A stretch of DNA of 64,000 bases from PBB1 sp965229345 (GCA_965229345.1 OZ245872.1:868001-932000), one strand, 5' to 3'. Numbered from the stretch's first letter, positions 1-10,224 are shown. Translations and numbers: made by a program. Notes: a model not told the origin generated them from the letters alone.

Positions 1-609
1 GCGCTGGCTCAGGAACACCGCCTCGAACACGCTGTGGGTGACGAACAGCACCGCCAGCGCATTCGATTGCCACCACGCCAGCAGGTCGGCATTGAGCCGC
101 TGGCGGGTGATCTCGTCGAGCGCCGCAAACGGCTCATCCATCAGCAACACCCGCGGCTGCGTGACCAGTGCCCGGGCGATCGAGGTGCGCATGCGCATGC
201 CGCCGGACAGCTCGGCCGGAAAGGCCGATTCGAACTCGCCCAGCCCCACCAAGGCCAGCACCTGTCGCACTGGCGCCGTGGCCTCGGCCTTCGACCGCCC
301 GGCCAGCCGCAACGGCAGCCAGACGTTGTCGAACACGCTCGCCCAGGGCATCAGCGTCGGGTCCTGGAACACGAAGGCGGTGTCGCGTGTGGTGGCGCTG
401 CCCAGGGCGGGCGAGTCGATGTGTCCGCTGTTCGCCTCATCGAGCCCGGCGATCAGCCGCAGCACCGTGCTTTTGCCGCACCCAGAGGGCCCCAGCAGCG
501 AGACGAATTCACGCGCCCCGACATCGAACGAGATGCCCTGCAGCGCCAGCGTGCCGCTTGCGTAGCGCTTGACCACCTCGCGCAGCGCAATCGCGGGCCC
601 CAAGGTCAC
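1..609 (-). CDS. ABC transporter ATP-binding protein, nitrate/taurine/thiamine-precursor type (3' end outside window)
   Basis: ATPase subunit of an ABC importer of the TauB/SsuB/NrtD family; only the N-terminal ~203 residues lie in the window. Seen: Walker A GPSGCGKST near residue 40, Q-loop region FQDPTLMPW, signature LSGGMRMR, Walker B VLLMDEPFAALDE, and an H-loop in VTHSVFEA. The start is a GTG that overlaps the TGA of the upstream AMP nucleosidase gene (GTGA), so the two are probably translationally coupled. The family imports small organic or inorganic ions with a permease and a binding protein, which should lie just beyond the window edge. Linkage to AMP nucleosidase suggests a purine, pyrimidine or cofactor precursor, but the substrate cannot be read from the ATPase. 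Confidence 0.88.
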   Translation of the reverse strand, partial: MTLGPAIALREVVKRYASGTLALQGISFDVGAREFVSLLGPSGCGKSTVLRLIAGLDEANSGHIDSPALGSATTRDTAFVFQDPTLMPWASVFDNVWLPLRLAGRSKAEATAPVRQVLALVGLGEFESAFPAELSGGMRMRTSIARALVTQPRVLLMDEPFAALDEITRQRLNADLLAWWQSNALAVLFVTHSVFEAVFLSQR

Positions 610-2111
610 TGGAAGGCCACCTCGGCGAAGCTGCGCAGCTTGCGGCTGTGCAACTGATCGAAGCCCTGCTCGCGCAGCAGTTCGAGCGCGCGGATGCCGA
701 TGCGCAGATGCTGATCGACGCGCTCGCGGTAGAAGTGGTTGGCCATGCCCGGCAGCTTGATCTCGCCGTGCAGCGGCTTGTCGCTGACGCACAGCAGCGT
801 GCCGTAGGGCACGCGGAAGCGAAAGCCGTTGGCTGCGATGGTGGCGCTCTCCATGTCGAGCGCCACCGCGCGGCTCTGGCTGAAACGACGGTCCGGCGTG
901 GTGGTCACATGGTGCGAGGGCAACAGCTCCCAGTTGCGGTTGTCGGTGCTGGCCACCGTGCCGGTGCGCATGATCCGTTTCAGTTCGTAGCCCTGCAGCT
1001 GCGTCACCTCGGCGACGGCGGCCTCCAGCGCAACCTGCACCTCGGCCAGCGGCGGGATCGGCACCCACAGCGGCAGCTCCTCGTCGAGCACATGGTCCTC
1101 GCGCACATAGCCATGGGCGAGCACGTAGTCGCCCAGTTGCTGCGTGGTGCGCAGCCCGGCGCAGTGGCCCAGCATGATCCACACATGCGGGCGCAGCACC
1201 GCGATGTGGTCGGTGATGGTCTTCGCGTTCGAGGGCCCGACGCCGATGTTGACCATCGTGATGCCGGCGCGGTCGTCGCGCAGCAGGTGGTAGGCGGGCA
1301 TCTGCGGCAAGCGTGGTGGCGCCTTGCCGAGCTCGTCACCGTCACGGGCGGGCAGGCCTTGCCGTCGCGTGATGACGCCACCTGGCTCGACAAAGGCAGC
1401 GTAGGCGCTGCTCGGATCGCTCATCGCCGCGTGGCCCAGGCGCACGAACTCGTCGATGTAGAACTGGTAGTTGGTGAACAGCACGAAGTTCTGGAAGTGA
1501 TCGGGTGCCGTGCCGGTGTAGTGGCGCAGCCGATGCAGCGAATAGTCGACGCGTGGCGCGGTGAACAGCGACAAGGGCTGCCGCACCTTGCCGTCCTTGC
1601 CGGGCTCAGGCTCGTAGGTGCCGTTGGCAATGCCATCGTCCATCGCCGCCAGGTCGGGCAGGTCGAACAGGTCGCGCATCAGCAGCCGGCGCGCCGGGTC
1701 GAGCGAGCCTTCGACGTGGTCGTTGTCAGCGAGCGAGAAATGCACCGGGATCGGCTGCGTGCTGGTGCCGATCTCGATCGAGACCTGGTGGTTGCGCAGC
1801 AGCAGCTCGAACTGCTGTCGGTAGTAGTTGCCGAACAGGTCGGGCCGCGTCAGCGTCGTCTCGAACAGTCCGGGGCCGGCGACAAAGCCGAAGCTCAAGC
1901 GCGAGTCGGCCCGCGCGACGGTGTCGGTGCGCACCCGCACATAGGGGTAGCAGGCGCGCACCCGTGTGGACAGCGTCTCACCGGCGACAAAGCGTCCGAG
2001 CGCATCGCGCAGGTGGGCCACATTGCTGTCGTAGATGCCGCGCACATGCGCTACCGCCGCATCGGCGTCGTCAAATTGGCAAGGGGCGATGTAGGACGGA
2101 GCGATCGGCAT
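606..2111 (-). CDS. amn: AMP nucleosidase
   Basis: Cytosolic enzyme that hydrolyses AMP to adenine and ribose 5-phosphate, regulating the adenylate pool. About 501 residues, close to the usual ~480-500. An N-terminal AMP nucleosidase-specific domain (roughly residues 1-180) precedes a nucleoside-phosphorylase fold domain, with the segment GITMVNIGVGPSNAKT near its start and the late motif AVALDMESATIAANG typical of the family. The chosen ATG follows a plausible GGAAAG site; an in-frame GTG 21 bases upstream (2132) is an alternative. Its stop overlaps the GTG of the ABC ATPase gene downstream. The reaction is inferred from family membership. Confidence 0.93.
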   Translation of the reverse strand: MPIAPSYIAPCQFDDADAAVAHVRGIYDSNVAHLRDALGRFVAGETLSTRVRACYPYVRVRTDTVARADSRLSFGFVAGPGLFETTLTRPDLFGNYYRQQFELLLRNHQVSIEIGTSTQPIPVHFSLADNDHVEGSLDPARRLLMRDLFDLPDLAAMDDGIANGTYEPEPGKDGKVRQPLSLFTAPRVDYSLHRLRHYTGTAPDHFQNFVLFTNYQFYIDEFVRLGHAAMSDPSSAYAAFVEPGGVITRRQGLPARDGDELGKAPPRLPQMPAYHLLRDDRAGITMVNIGVGPSNAKTITDHIAVLRPHVWIMLGHCAGLRTTQQLGDYVLAHGYVREDHVLDEELPLWVPIPPLAEVQVALEAAVAEVTQLQGYELKRIMRTGTVASTDNRNWELLPSHHVTTTPDRRFSQSRAVALDMESATIAANGFRFRVPYGTLLCVSDKPLHGEIKLPGMANHFYRERVDQHLRIGIRALELLREQGFDQLHSRKLRSFAEVAFQ

Positions 2112-2166
2112 GGGCGCGCTTTCCAGGGACACCCCGCATTCTGACCGCCGTGATCGTCTTGCGCCG

Positions 2167-3000
2167 CTACAGGCCCAGCCGCTTGCAGATCTCGAGCACC
2201 GCGGCCGACTGGTTCATCGTGTAAAAGTGCAGGCCGGGTACGCCAGCGGTGCGCAGTTGGTCGCACAGGTCGGTGATGACATCGAGGCCGAAGGCGCGGA
2301 TCGATTCGTGGTCGTCGCCGAAGGCCATCAACCGCAGCCGCATCCAGCGTGGGATCTCGGTGCCGCAGCCGTCGGCAAAGCGCATGATGCCGCTGGCGTT
2401 GGTGATCGGCATGATGCCTGGCACCACCGGGATGTCGGCACCGAGTGCGTAGGCCTCGTCGACGAAGCGGAAGTACGCGTCGGTGTTGAAGAACATCTGC
2501 GTGATGGCGCTGTTGGCACCGGCCTTCACCTTGGTGGCGTAGGCCTGCAGATCGGCCCGTGGCGATGCGGCCTGCGGGTGCATTTCCGGGTAGGCCGCGA
2601 CCTCGATGTGGAAATGGTCACCGGTCTCCTGGCGGATGAACGACACCAGGTCGCTCGCATAGCGGAATTCGCCGGAGCGACCATAGCCGCTGGGCAGGTC
2701 GCCGCGCAGCGCGACGATGCGGCGCAAGCCCGCAGCCTTGAACTGGGCCAGCTGTTCGCGCACACCCGTCGCGCTGGCGCCGATGCACGAGTAGTGCGGT
2801 GCGGCCTCGACCTGCTCGGCCTGGATCGCCCGCACCGTGGCCAGCGTGCCGTCCTGCGTGCCGCCGCCTGCGCCGTACGTCACCGAGCAGAAGTCCGGCT
2901 TCAGCGCGTACAGCTCCTGCCGCACGGTGGCCAGTTTGAGCACGCCTTCCGGCGTTTTGGGCGGGAAGAACTCGAGGCTCAGCGGAAGTTGGTTGCTCAT
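2167..3000 (-). CDS. metF: Methylenetetrahydrofolate reductase
   Basis: FAD-dependent reduction of 5,10-methylene-THF to 5-methyl-THF, which supplies the methyl group for methionine synthase. 277 residues, a TIM-barrel enzyme of bacterial MetF length. N-terminal SLEFFPPKTPEG and the FAD/folate-site segments GAGGGTQDGT and ALRGDLP are characteristic. The ATG overlaps the TGA of tlyA (ATGA), so it is co-translated as the last gene of ahcY-tlyA-metF, under the SAH riboswitch ahead of ahcY. That places methyl-group supply and SAH removal under one signal. Confidence 0.96.
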   Translation of the reverse strand: MSNQLPLSLEFFPPKTPEGVLKLATVRQELYALKPDFCSVTYGAGGGTQDGTLATVRAIQAEQVEAAPHYSCIGASATGVREQLAQFKAAGLRRIVALRGDLPSGYGRSGEFRYASDLVSFIRQETGDHFHIEVAAYPEMHPQAASPRADLQAYATKVKAGANSAITQMFFNTDAYFRFVDEAYALGADIPVVPGIMPITNASGIMRFADGCGTEIPRWMRLRLMAFGDDHESIRAFGLDVITDLCDQLRTAGVPGLHFYTMNQSAAVLEICKRLGL

Positions 3001-3776
3001 GGTGATTCAAGGGGCTGAGCCCACACGAAGAATTCAGTGTTGCCTGCGGTGACCCCGTGGCCACCGCCCGTGATCGTGCTCTGGAAATAGTCGCGAACGG
3101 TGAGGCCGTTGTCAGCGCAGGCCTGGCGTATGCGCGTCTCGACCTCCTGGAAGCTGCGCGCATGTTTCACGATGCCGCCCTTGCCGATGTGCTCGGGCTG
3201 CAACTCGAACTGCGGCTTCACCAGCATCAGCAGCTGCCCCGTCGGCTTCAGGTAACGACGCAAGGTCGGCAGCACCAGCGTCAGCGAAATGAACGAGAGG
3301 TCACCGGTCACGATGTCGAACGAGCCCTCGGCATGCGCCGCAGCGAAGGCGCTGCCCGTCACGTCGCGCGCGTTCACGCCTTCATGGCACTCGACGCGTG
3401 GATCGGACGCCAATTGCGGGTGCAACTGACCATGCCCGACCTCGATGCCGACGACCCGCTTCGCGCCGCGTTGCAACAGCAGGTCGGTGAAGCCGCCGGT
3501 GCTTTGCCCGGCGTCAAGGCTCGTGGCCCCGTCGACCGAAAAACCGCAACGCTCGAGCGCGGCTTCCAGCTTCAGCCCGCCGCGCGACACGTAACGAAGT
3601 TCGGCGCCGTCGGTGACCTCGATCGAACAGCCCTCCGGCAGGTCTTCTCCCGCCTTGCGTGGCACGGCCCAGCCCTTCGGGCCCAGCCAGCGCACCGCCC
3701 CCGCATCGATCAGCCGCTGCGCGGCCGATCGCGTGGGTACGAGCCCTCGCTGTAGAAGCAGTTGATCAGCGCGCAT
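2997..3776 (-). CDS. tlyA: TlyA family RNA methyltransferase (S4 plus FtsJ-like domains)
   Basis: Predicted SAM-dependent 2'-O-methyltransferase of the TlyA family, often labelled hemolysin A; known members methylate rRNA. About 259 residues. The N-terminal S4 RNA-binding domain starts MRADQLLLQRG (residues 1-60). A Rossmann methyltransferase follows, with SLDAGQSTGGFTDLLL as SAM motif I and GDLSFISL downstream. The start at MRADQ is preferred because S4 domains in this family begin there; a GTG 18 bases upstream (3794) would add six residues. The gene lies between ahcY and metF with a four-base overlap to metF. Its placement in an SAH-controlled operon fits an SAM-consuming enzyme. Confidence 0.9.
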   Translation of the reverse strand: MRADQLLLQRGLVPTRSAAQRLIDAGAVRWLGPKGWAVPRKAGEDLPEGCSIEVTDGAELRYVSRGGLKLEAALERCGFSVDGATSLDAGQSTGGFTDLLLQRGAKRVVGIEVGHGQLHPQLASDPRVECHEGVNARDVTGSAFAAAHAEGSFDIVTGDLSFISLTLVLPTLRRYLKPTGQLLMLVKPQFELQPEHIGKGGIVKHARSFQEVETRIRQACADNGLTVRDYFQSTITGGGHGVTAGNTEFFVWAQPLESP

Positions 3777-3842
3777 CAGAGAAGACCAAGCCACTCGCCG
3801 CGGGAGGGCGTCCCGACCGCTGGCGAGGCGCCCCTCGGGGGC

Positions 3843-5270
<1,428 letters not shown>

Positions 5271-5331
5271 ATCAGGCTCCAATGGATGAGGAACCCGCAC
5301 GGCGACACAGGGAACGGTCAGGGAAGACTCA

Positions 5332-5424
5332 CTCACCCACGAAGAACCATCGTGCGGGTGAGCGCGGTTGCAATGATGAACTCCGAGCCTGGGACACAGA
5401 CGTGCCTTGCAACGCTCCTCGGAT
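5332..5424 (-). promoter_or_regulatory. SAH riboswitch with competing downstream hairpin
   Basis: The leader of ahcY contains the conserved core of the S-adenosylhomocysteine riboswitch. On the minus strand the 5' part reads CCGAGGAGCGTTGCAA, followed by CAGGCTCGG and TTGCAACCGCGCTCAC. GAGCG-TTGCAA pairs with TTGCAA-CCG-CGCTC (P1), and CCGAG can pair with CTCGG as the pseudoknot. The aptamer spans about 5355-5424. Immediately downstream, 5332-5362 can form an 11-bp bulged hairpin (CTCACC..CACGA with TCGTG..GGTGAG) whose 5' arm uses part of the P1 3' strand, so aptamer and hairpin are mutually exclusive. In the family, SAH binding turns expression on. Confidence 0.93.
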
Positions 5425-5515
5425 GAAGTCATTGTAATCGGCCGAAATCAGCAAGAGATGAGGGCGGGGTCTCCAGCACGCCAGGCCAGAGGCATGCAGG
5501 CTTTAAGCTTGTGCG

Positions 5516-7234
5516 ATGCCTCACAACATCTCGCTGATCACGACCATCGCCGCCGGTCTCGGTCTGGCCCTGGTGCTGGGCTTCCTGGCCGTGCGGCTGC
5601 GGCTGCCTGCGCTGGTCGGTTATCTGCTGGCCGGCGTGCTGATCGGGCCGGGAACCCCCGGCTTCGTGGCCGACGTGGAGATTGCAGCGCAGCTGTCCGA
5701 AATCGGCGTGATGCTGCTGATGTTCGGTGTCGGGCTGCATTTCTCGATCGATGACCTGATGGCGGTGCGCAAGATCGCGCTGCCGGGCGCGATTGCGCAG
5801 ATGGCCGTGGCCACCCTGCTCGGCATGGGTGTGGCCCACCTGTGGGGCTGGAGCCTGGGCGCCGGGCTGGTGTTCGGCCTGTCGCTGTCGGTGGCCAGCA
5901 CCGTGGTGCTGCTGAAAGCCCTGGAGAGCCGGGGCGTGGTCGATTCGATGAATGGGCGCATCGCAGTCGGCTGGCTGATCGTCGAGGACCTCGCCATGGT
6001 GCTGGTGCTCGTGCTGCTGCCGGCGCTGGCCGGCTCGCTCGGTGGGCAGGCATCGGGCGCCGCTGCCGATGCCACGGCGGTGTGGTGGCAGCTGGGCCGC
6101 ACCCTGCTGGAGGTGGTGCTGTTCGTCGCGCTGATGCTGGTGGTCGGGCGACGCTTGTTCCCGTGGCTGCTCTGGCAAGTCACGCGAACCGGCTCGCGTG
6201 AGCTGTTCACGCTGTGCGTGATCGCTGCGGCGGTGACGATCGCCTACGGCTCGGCGGCGCTGTTCGGCGTGTCGTTCGCGCTCGGGGCCTTCTTTGCCGG
6301 CATGGTGCTGCGCGAGTCCGAGTTCAGCCACCGTGCCGCGCAAGACTCGCTGCCCTTGCGCGACGCCTTCGCGGTGCTGTTTTTCGTCGGCGTGGGCATG
6401 CTGTTCGAGCCGCGCGTGCTGATCGAGCAGCCCCTGCAGGTGCTGGCGGTGGTGGGCATCATCGTGCTGGGCAAGTCGCTGGCCGCGGCTGCCGTGGTGC
6501 TGCTGTTTCGCTACCCGTTGAACACCGCGCTGACGGTGTCGGCCAGCCTGGCGCAGATCGGCGAGTTCTCATTCATCCTGGTCGGCCTGGGCGTGTCGTT
6601 GAAGCTGCTGCCGCCCGAAGGCCAGAGCCTGATCCTGGCCGGTGCCCTGATCTCGATCGCCCTGAATCCGCTGGTGTTCACCGCGATCGAGCCATTGCAG
6701 CGCTGGCTGCGGCAGCATTCGGCGCTTGCGCGACAGCTGGAGGCGCGCGACGATCCGCTGACCGAACTGCCCGCAGGCACCGAATCGAAGTACCTGGCGC
6801 GCCAGGTGGTGATCGTGGGGTACGGCCGTGTCGGCCAGCACATCGCGGCCGCGCTGTCGCAGGCCGGCGTGCCGTATGTCGTTGCCGACCAGAACCGTGA
6901 GCGGGTCGAGGCGCTGCGCGCCGAAGGCTGCGCCGCGGTGCTGGGCGACGCGAGTGACCCGGTGGTGCTGGTGCAGGCGCACATCGCCCGTGCGCACATG
7001 CTGGTGATCGCGGTGCCCGACACCGTCGGCGTGCGCCGCATGATCGAGGTGGCGCAGACGCTCAACCCCAGCATCGCGATCGTCGTGCGCTCACACAGCG
7101 AAGAAGAGGCCGAACGGCTGCGCAACGATGGCGCCGCACAGGTCTTTGTCGGCGAGCGGGAGCTGGCGCTGGCCATGGTGCGCCACGTGCTCGACACCGC
7201 ACCACCCAAGGCGGCCGAGTCACCGGCGCATTGA
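5516..7234 (+). CDS. ybaL: YbaL/KefB-type cation:proton antiporter with RCK domain
   Basis: Inner-membrane monovalent cation:proton antiporter of the CPA2 family. 572 residues. About twelve hydrophobic segments fill residues 1-395, including the conserved GYLLAGVLIGPGTPGF and FGLSLSVASTVVLL. A cytoplasmic TrkA-N Rossmann domain follows from about residue 425 (VVIVGYGRVGQHIAAAL, then GDASDP). This matches the YbaL branch rather than glutathione-gated KefB/C, because the C-terminal TrkA-C part is absent. It starts 245 bases upstream of ahcY in the opposite direction, so the space between holds divergent promoters. The transported ion is inferred from family. Confidence 0.9.
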   Translation: MPHNISLITTIAAGLGLALVLGFLAVRLRLPALVGYLLAGVLIGPGTPGFVADVEIAAQLSEIGVMLLMFGVGLHFSIDDLMAVRKIALPGAIAQMAVATLLGMGVAHLWGWSLGAGLVFGLSLSVASTVVLLKALESRGVVDSMNGRIAVGWLIVEDLAMVLVLVLLPALAGSLGGQASGAAADATAVWWQLGRTLLEVVLFVALMLVVGRRLFPWLLWQVTRTGSRELFTLCVIAAAVTIAYGSAALFGVSFALGAFFAGMVLRESEFSHRAAQDSLPLRDAFAVLFFVGVGMLFEPRVLIEQPLQVLAVVGIIVLGKSLAAAAVVLLFRYPLNTALTVSASLAQIGEFSFILVGLGVSLKLLPPEGQSLILAGALISIALNPLVFTAIEPLQRWLRQHSALARQLEARDDPLTELPAGTESKYLARQVVIVGYGRVGQHIAAALSQAGVPYVVADQNRERVEALRAEGCAAVLGDASDPVVLVQAHIARAHMLVIAVPDTVGVRRMIEVAQTLNPSIAIVVRSHSEEEAERLRNDGAAQVFVGERELALAMVRHVLDTAPPKAAESPAH

Positions 7235-7243
7235 ACGCCCGGC

Positions 7244-7873
7244 TCAGCTCGGTGGTGCGGGCAGGCGGCTGATCTGCCGGTCGTGCCAGCGGGCGAGCAG
7301 CCACTGCGCTGCCATCGCGCCCACCCAGGCGCAAAACATGTCTTTCTGGGTGTCGAACGGATCGCCCTGGGTGCCCAGGAAATCGTCTGCGCCGGCGCCC
7401 ATGGCCTCGGCCGCGCCCCATTCGATCAGTTCGTACAACGCGCTGAAGGCCAGGCAGATCGAGGTGACCAGCAGAAAAAGCCAGCCGCCGCGCATGGAGG
7501 CGCTGGACAGCGGGGTGCGGCGCAGCAGGATTTCACGCGCCGCGATCGCCGGCACGAAGCCCTGCATCAGGTGGCCGATGCGGTCGTAGTGGTTGCGGGT
7601 GAAGCCGAACGCATCTTCCATCCAGAAACCCAGCGGCACGCGGGCATAGGTGTAGTGCCCGCCGAGCATCAGCACCCCCATGTGCAAGGCGATCAGGCCA
7701 TACAGCAGCGGCGTCAGCGGAAAGCGCTGGTGCGTGGCCACCATCAGCGGCAGCGCGATGACCACCGGCGCCACTTCCATGGCCCAGGTGGCCTGTTCGT
7801 AGGCGCCCATCGCCGACGCGACCAGCAGCGCCACGAGCGCCGCGGCGTAGGCGAGCAGTGCCGGGCGGTTCAT
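7244..7873 (-). CDS. YjdF/DUF2238 family integral membrane protein
   Basis: Polytopic inner-membrane protein of the DUF2238 (YjdF-like) family; function unknown. About 209 residues with some six hydrophobic segments. Signature regions are YGLIALHMGVLMLGGHYTY, FGFTRNHYDRIGHLMQG and ALYELIEWGAA...QGDPFDTQKDM, which match this family. The start MNRPALLAY is chosen because residues further upstream are basic, out of character and unsupported. The gene converges on the antiporter gene with only a few bases between stops, and follows metK after ~94 bases without clear signals. Confidence 0.85.
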   Translation of the reverse strand: MNRPALLAYAAALVALLVASAMGAYEQATWAMEVAPVVIALPLMVATHQRFPLTPLLYGLIALHMGVLMLGGHYTYARVPLGFWMEDAFGFTRNHYDRIGHLMQGFVPAIAAREILLRRTPLSSASMRGGWLFLLVTSICLAFSALYELIEWGAAEAMGAGADDFLGTQGDPFDTQKDMFCAWVGAMAAQWLLARWHDRQISRLPAPPS

Positions 7874-7967
7874 GGGCGCGGGGGGCTTACAGCCCCGCCG
7901 CTGCACGCAGCGTCTGCACCTTGTGGCTGCGCCGCAAGGTTGCCCAATCGCTGCGCGATCGCCTGCT

Positions 7968-9149
7968 TCACAGGCCTGCTGCGTTCCGCAGCACCTGCAC
8001 CTTGTCTGCCCGTTCCCAGGTGAACTCGGGTTCGTCGCGGCCGAAGTGGCCGTAGGCAGCGGTCTTTTCGTAGATCGGGCGCAGCAGGTCGAGCATCTGG
8101 ATGATGCCCTTGGGCCGCAGGTCGAAGTGCTCGGCCACCAGCGCCGACAGCTGGTCGTCGGGCAGCACGCCGGTGCCTTCGGTGTAGACGGTGATGTTCA
8201 TCGGCTTGGCCACGCCGATCGCATACGCGACCTGGATCTGGCACTGGCGCGCCAGGCCTGCGGCCACGATGTTCTTCGCCACATAGCGTGCGGCATAGGC
8301 CGCGCTGCGGTCGACCTTGCTCGGGTCCTTGCCGCTGAAGGCACCGCCGCCGTGCGGGCAGGCGCCGCCGTAGGTGTCGACGATGATCTTGCGGCCGGTG
8401 AGGCCGCAGTCGCCTTGCGGGCCACCGATGACAAACCGGCCGGTCGGGTTGATCAGGTAGCGGGTGTTCTGCAGCCACTCCTTGGGCAGCACCGGTTTGA
8501 TGATCTCCTCGATCACTGCCTCGACGAAGCTCGCCTTCATCTTGGTTGGCGATTCGCTCTGGTCGGGGCTGTGCTGGGTGGACAGCACCACCGTGTCGAT
8601 CGAGTGCGGCTTGCCGTCGACGTAGCGCATCGTCACCTGGCTCTTGGCGTCGGGGCGCAGGAAGGGCAGACGGCCGTCCTTGCGCAATTGCGCCTGGCGC
8701 TCGACCAGCCGGTGTGCGTAGTAGATCGGCGCGGGCATCAGGTCGGGTGTTTCGTCGCAGGCGTAGCCGAACATCAGGCCCTGGTCGCCGGCGCCAATGT
8801 TGAGGTGGTCGTCAGACGCGTGGTCGACGCCCTGGGCGATGTCGTTGCTCTGCTTGTCGTAGGCCACCAGCACCGCGCAGCCCTTGTAGTCGATGCCGTA
8901 CTCGGTGTTGTCGTAGCCGATGCGCTTGATGGTGTCGCGCGCGACCTGGATGTAATCGACGTGCGCGTTGGTGGTGATTTCGCCCGCCAGCACCACCAGG
9001 CCGGTGTTGGTCAGCGTCTCGGCGGCCACGCGGCTGCGCGGGTCCTGCTTGAAGATCGCGTCGAGAATTGCGTCAGAAATCTGATCGGCGACCTTGTCGG
9101 GGTGGCCTTCGGAGACGGATTCGGATGTGAAAAGGAAATCGTTCGCCAC
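7968..9149 (-). CDS. metK: S-adenosylmethionine synthetase
   Basis: Makes S-adenosylmethionine from methionine and ATP; cytosolic tetramer. 393 residues, standard length. Motifs: FTSESVSEGHPDKV at the N terminus (His of the GHPDK motif), hexapeptide GAGDQGLMFGYA, and P-loop-like GGGAFSGKDPSKVDRS. The start is GTG, set by GGAG in the preceding bases and by the family N terminus. It is transcribed away from the lpxL-type genes and preceded by an unusually structured leader, described separately. Confidence 0.97.
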   Translation of the reverse strand: MANDFLFTSESVSEGHPDKVADQISDAILDAIFKQDPRSRVAAETLTNTGLVVLAGEITTNAHVDYIQVARDTIKRIGYDNTEYGIDYKGCAVLVAYDKQSNDIAQGVDHASDDHLNIGAGDQGLMFGYACDETPDLMPAPIYYAHRLVERQAQLRKDGRLPFLRPDAKSQVTMRYVDGKPHSIDTVVLSTQHSPDQSESPTKMKASFVEAVIEEIIKPVLPKEWLQNTRYLINPTGRFVIGGPQGDCGLTGRKIIVDTYGGACPHGGGAFSGKDPSKVDRSAAYAARYVAKNIVAAGLARQCQIQVAYAIGVAKPMNITVYTEGTGVLPDDQLSALVAEHFDLRPKGIIQMLDLLRPIYEKTAAYGHFGRDEPEFTWERADKVQVLRNAAGL

Positions 9150-9199
9150 TCTTAAACTCCGGTTGATTGCAACTCGCGTTGCCGGCTCACTTCGGGAGT

Positions 9200-9290
9200 T
9201 TCGGCGAACGCTTTAGCGGTTTGTTGAGCTGTTGCCCCGCAGGAACCCCAAGACATGGAAATGTCTTGAACCCTCCTGCAATCGCCCCGC
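9200..9290 (-). promoter_or_regulatory. Structured leader upstream of metK (candidate cis-regulatory RNA)
   Basis: Read on the metK strand, the region folds into a compact three-way arrangement. A closing stem GGCGA/TCGCC (9282-9286 with 9203-9207) encloses a long two-tier hairpin: GCAGGA/TCCTGC (9274-9279 with 9239-9244), an internal loop, then a perfect 8-bp stem CAAGACAT with ATGTCTTG (9249-9268). A short hairpin CGCTAAAGCG (9209-9218) follows. The octamer TGCGGGGC occurs twice around the long hairpin. The element ends about 55 bases before the metK GTG. Inverted repeats read the same on both strands, so service to the divergent acyltransferase gene is not excluded. I could not place it in a named riboswitch class. 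Confidence 0.55.
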
Positions 9291-9333
9291 AAGTAGTTCT
9301 TTAACTCGGCGACGAGCCGATTCTAGCGATTCG

Positions 9334-10224
9334 ATGACCCGCTTTCTGGCGATTTTCCTGACCGGCAGCCTGCGCTTTCTGGCGCGTTTCCCGCTGCGCT
9401 GGCTGCAGGCCCTGGGCTCGCTGGTGGGTTGGGGGTACTACGCGATGTCCTCGTCGCACCGCGAGCGATTCCGTGCGAATGCCAGCCGGGCTGGTGTCCC
9501 TTGGGCGCAGGCCAGGGCGGGCATCGCCGCCACTGGCCAGATGATGATGGAGCTGCCACCGCTGTGGTTGCGTCCGCAAGGCGCGCCGCTGCCCATGCCG
9601 GTGCAGTGGCAAGGTGCCGAGCTGATCGAAGCCGCCCAGGCTGCGGGCCGCGGGCTGGTGATGCTCACGCCGCACCTCGGCTGCTTCGAGGCGATCGGCC
9701 AGTCGTACGCCGAACGTTATGGCGCGCGCTGTGGTGCGATGACGGTGCTTTACCGACCGGCTCGCCAGCCGTGGCTGCACGACCTGGTCGAAGCCGCGCG
9801 GCGCCGGCCGGGCCTCCACGCTGCACCCGCCACGCTGGCCGGTGTGCGGCAGATGATCCGCGCGCTCAAGCGTGGCGAGGTGGTCGGTCTCCTGCCCGAT
9901 CAGGTGCCGCCCACCGGCCAGGGGGTGTGGGCGCCGTTCTTCGGTCGGCCGGCCTACACGATGACGCTGGCGTCCCGGCTGGTGCAGCAAACCGGCGCGG
10001 CGTTGCTGCTGGTCTGGGGTGAGCGGCTGCCCAAAGGTGCGGGCTACCGGGTGCGCGTGAGCGAACTCGGTGAGCCGCTGCCCGATGACAACGTGGCCGC
10101 GGCCACGGTGATCAATCGCGCGATGCAGCGTCTGATCCTGCAATGCCCGCAGCAATACCTGTGGGGCTACCACCGCTACCGCAAGCCGCATGCGGCGCCC
10201 GTCCCACTGAGAGGGGCTTCGTGA
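9334..10224 (+). CDS. Lysophospholipid/lipid A acyltransferase, first of tandem pair
   Basis: LpxL/HtrB-family acyltransferase that should add a secondary acyl chain to lipid A at the inner membrane. 296 residues. A hydrophobic N-terminal anchor (MTRFLAIFLTGSLRFLARF) leads to the catalytic HX4[DE] motif TPHLGCFE (an E variant), then GLLPDQVPP and FGRPAYTMTLASRLVQQT typical of the family. The start at MTRF is preferred; residues upstream are hydrophilic and cross the divergent promoter region. Its stop overlaps the GTG start of the second acyltransferase (GTGA). Which of the two works first in lipid A assembly cannot be told. Confidence 0.88.
   Translation: MTRFLAIFLTGSLRFLARFPLRWLQALGSLVGWGYYAMSSSHRERFRANASRAGVPWAQARAGIAATGQMMMELPPLWLRPQGAPLPMPVQWQGAELIEAAQAAGRGLVMLTPHLGCFEAIGQSYAERYGARCGAMTVLYRPARQPWLHDLVEAARRRPGLHAAPATLAGVRQMIRALKRGEVVGLLPDQVPPTGQGVWAPFFGRPAYTMTLASRLVQQTGAALLLVWGERLPKGAGYRVRVSELGEPLPDDNVAAATVINRAMQRLILQCPQQYLWGYHRYRKPHAAPVPLRGAS

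Noticed and set aside
5271..5432. N-terminal extension of AhcY through the upstream region
   Set aside because: The added residues come from the SAH riboswitch and its hairpin; the family start MNAVLKP is preceded by a ribosome site.
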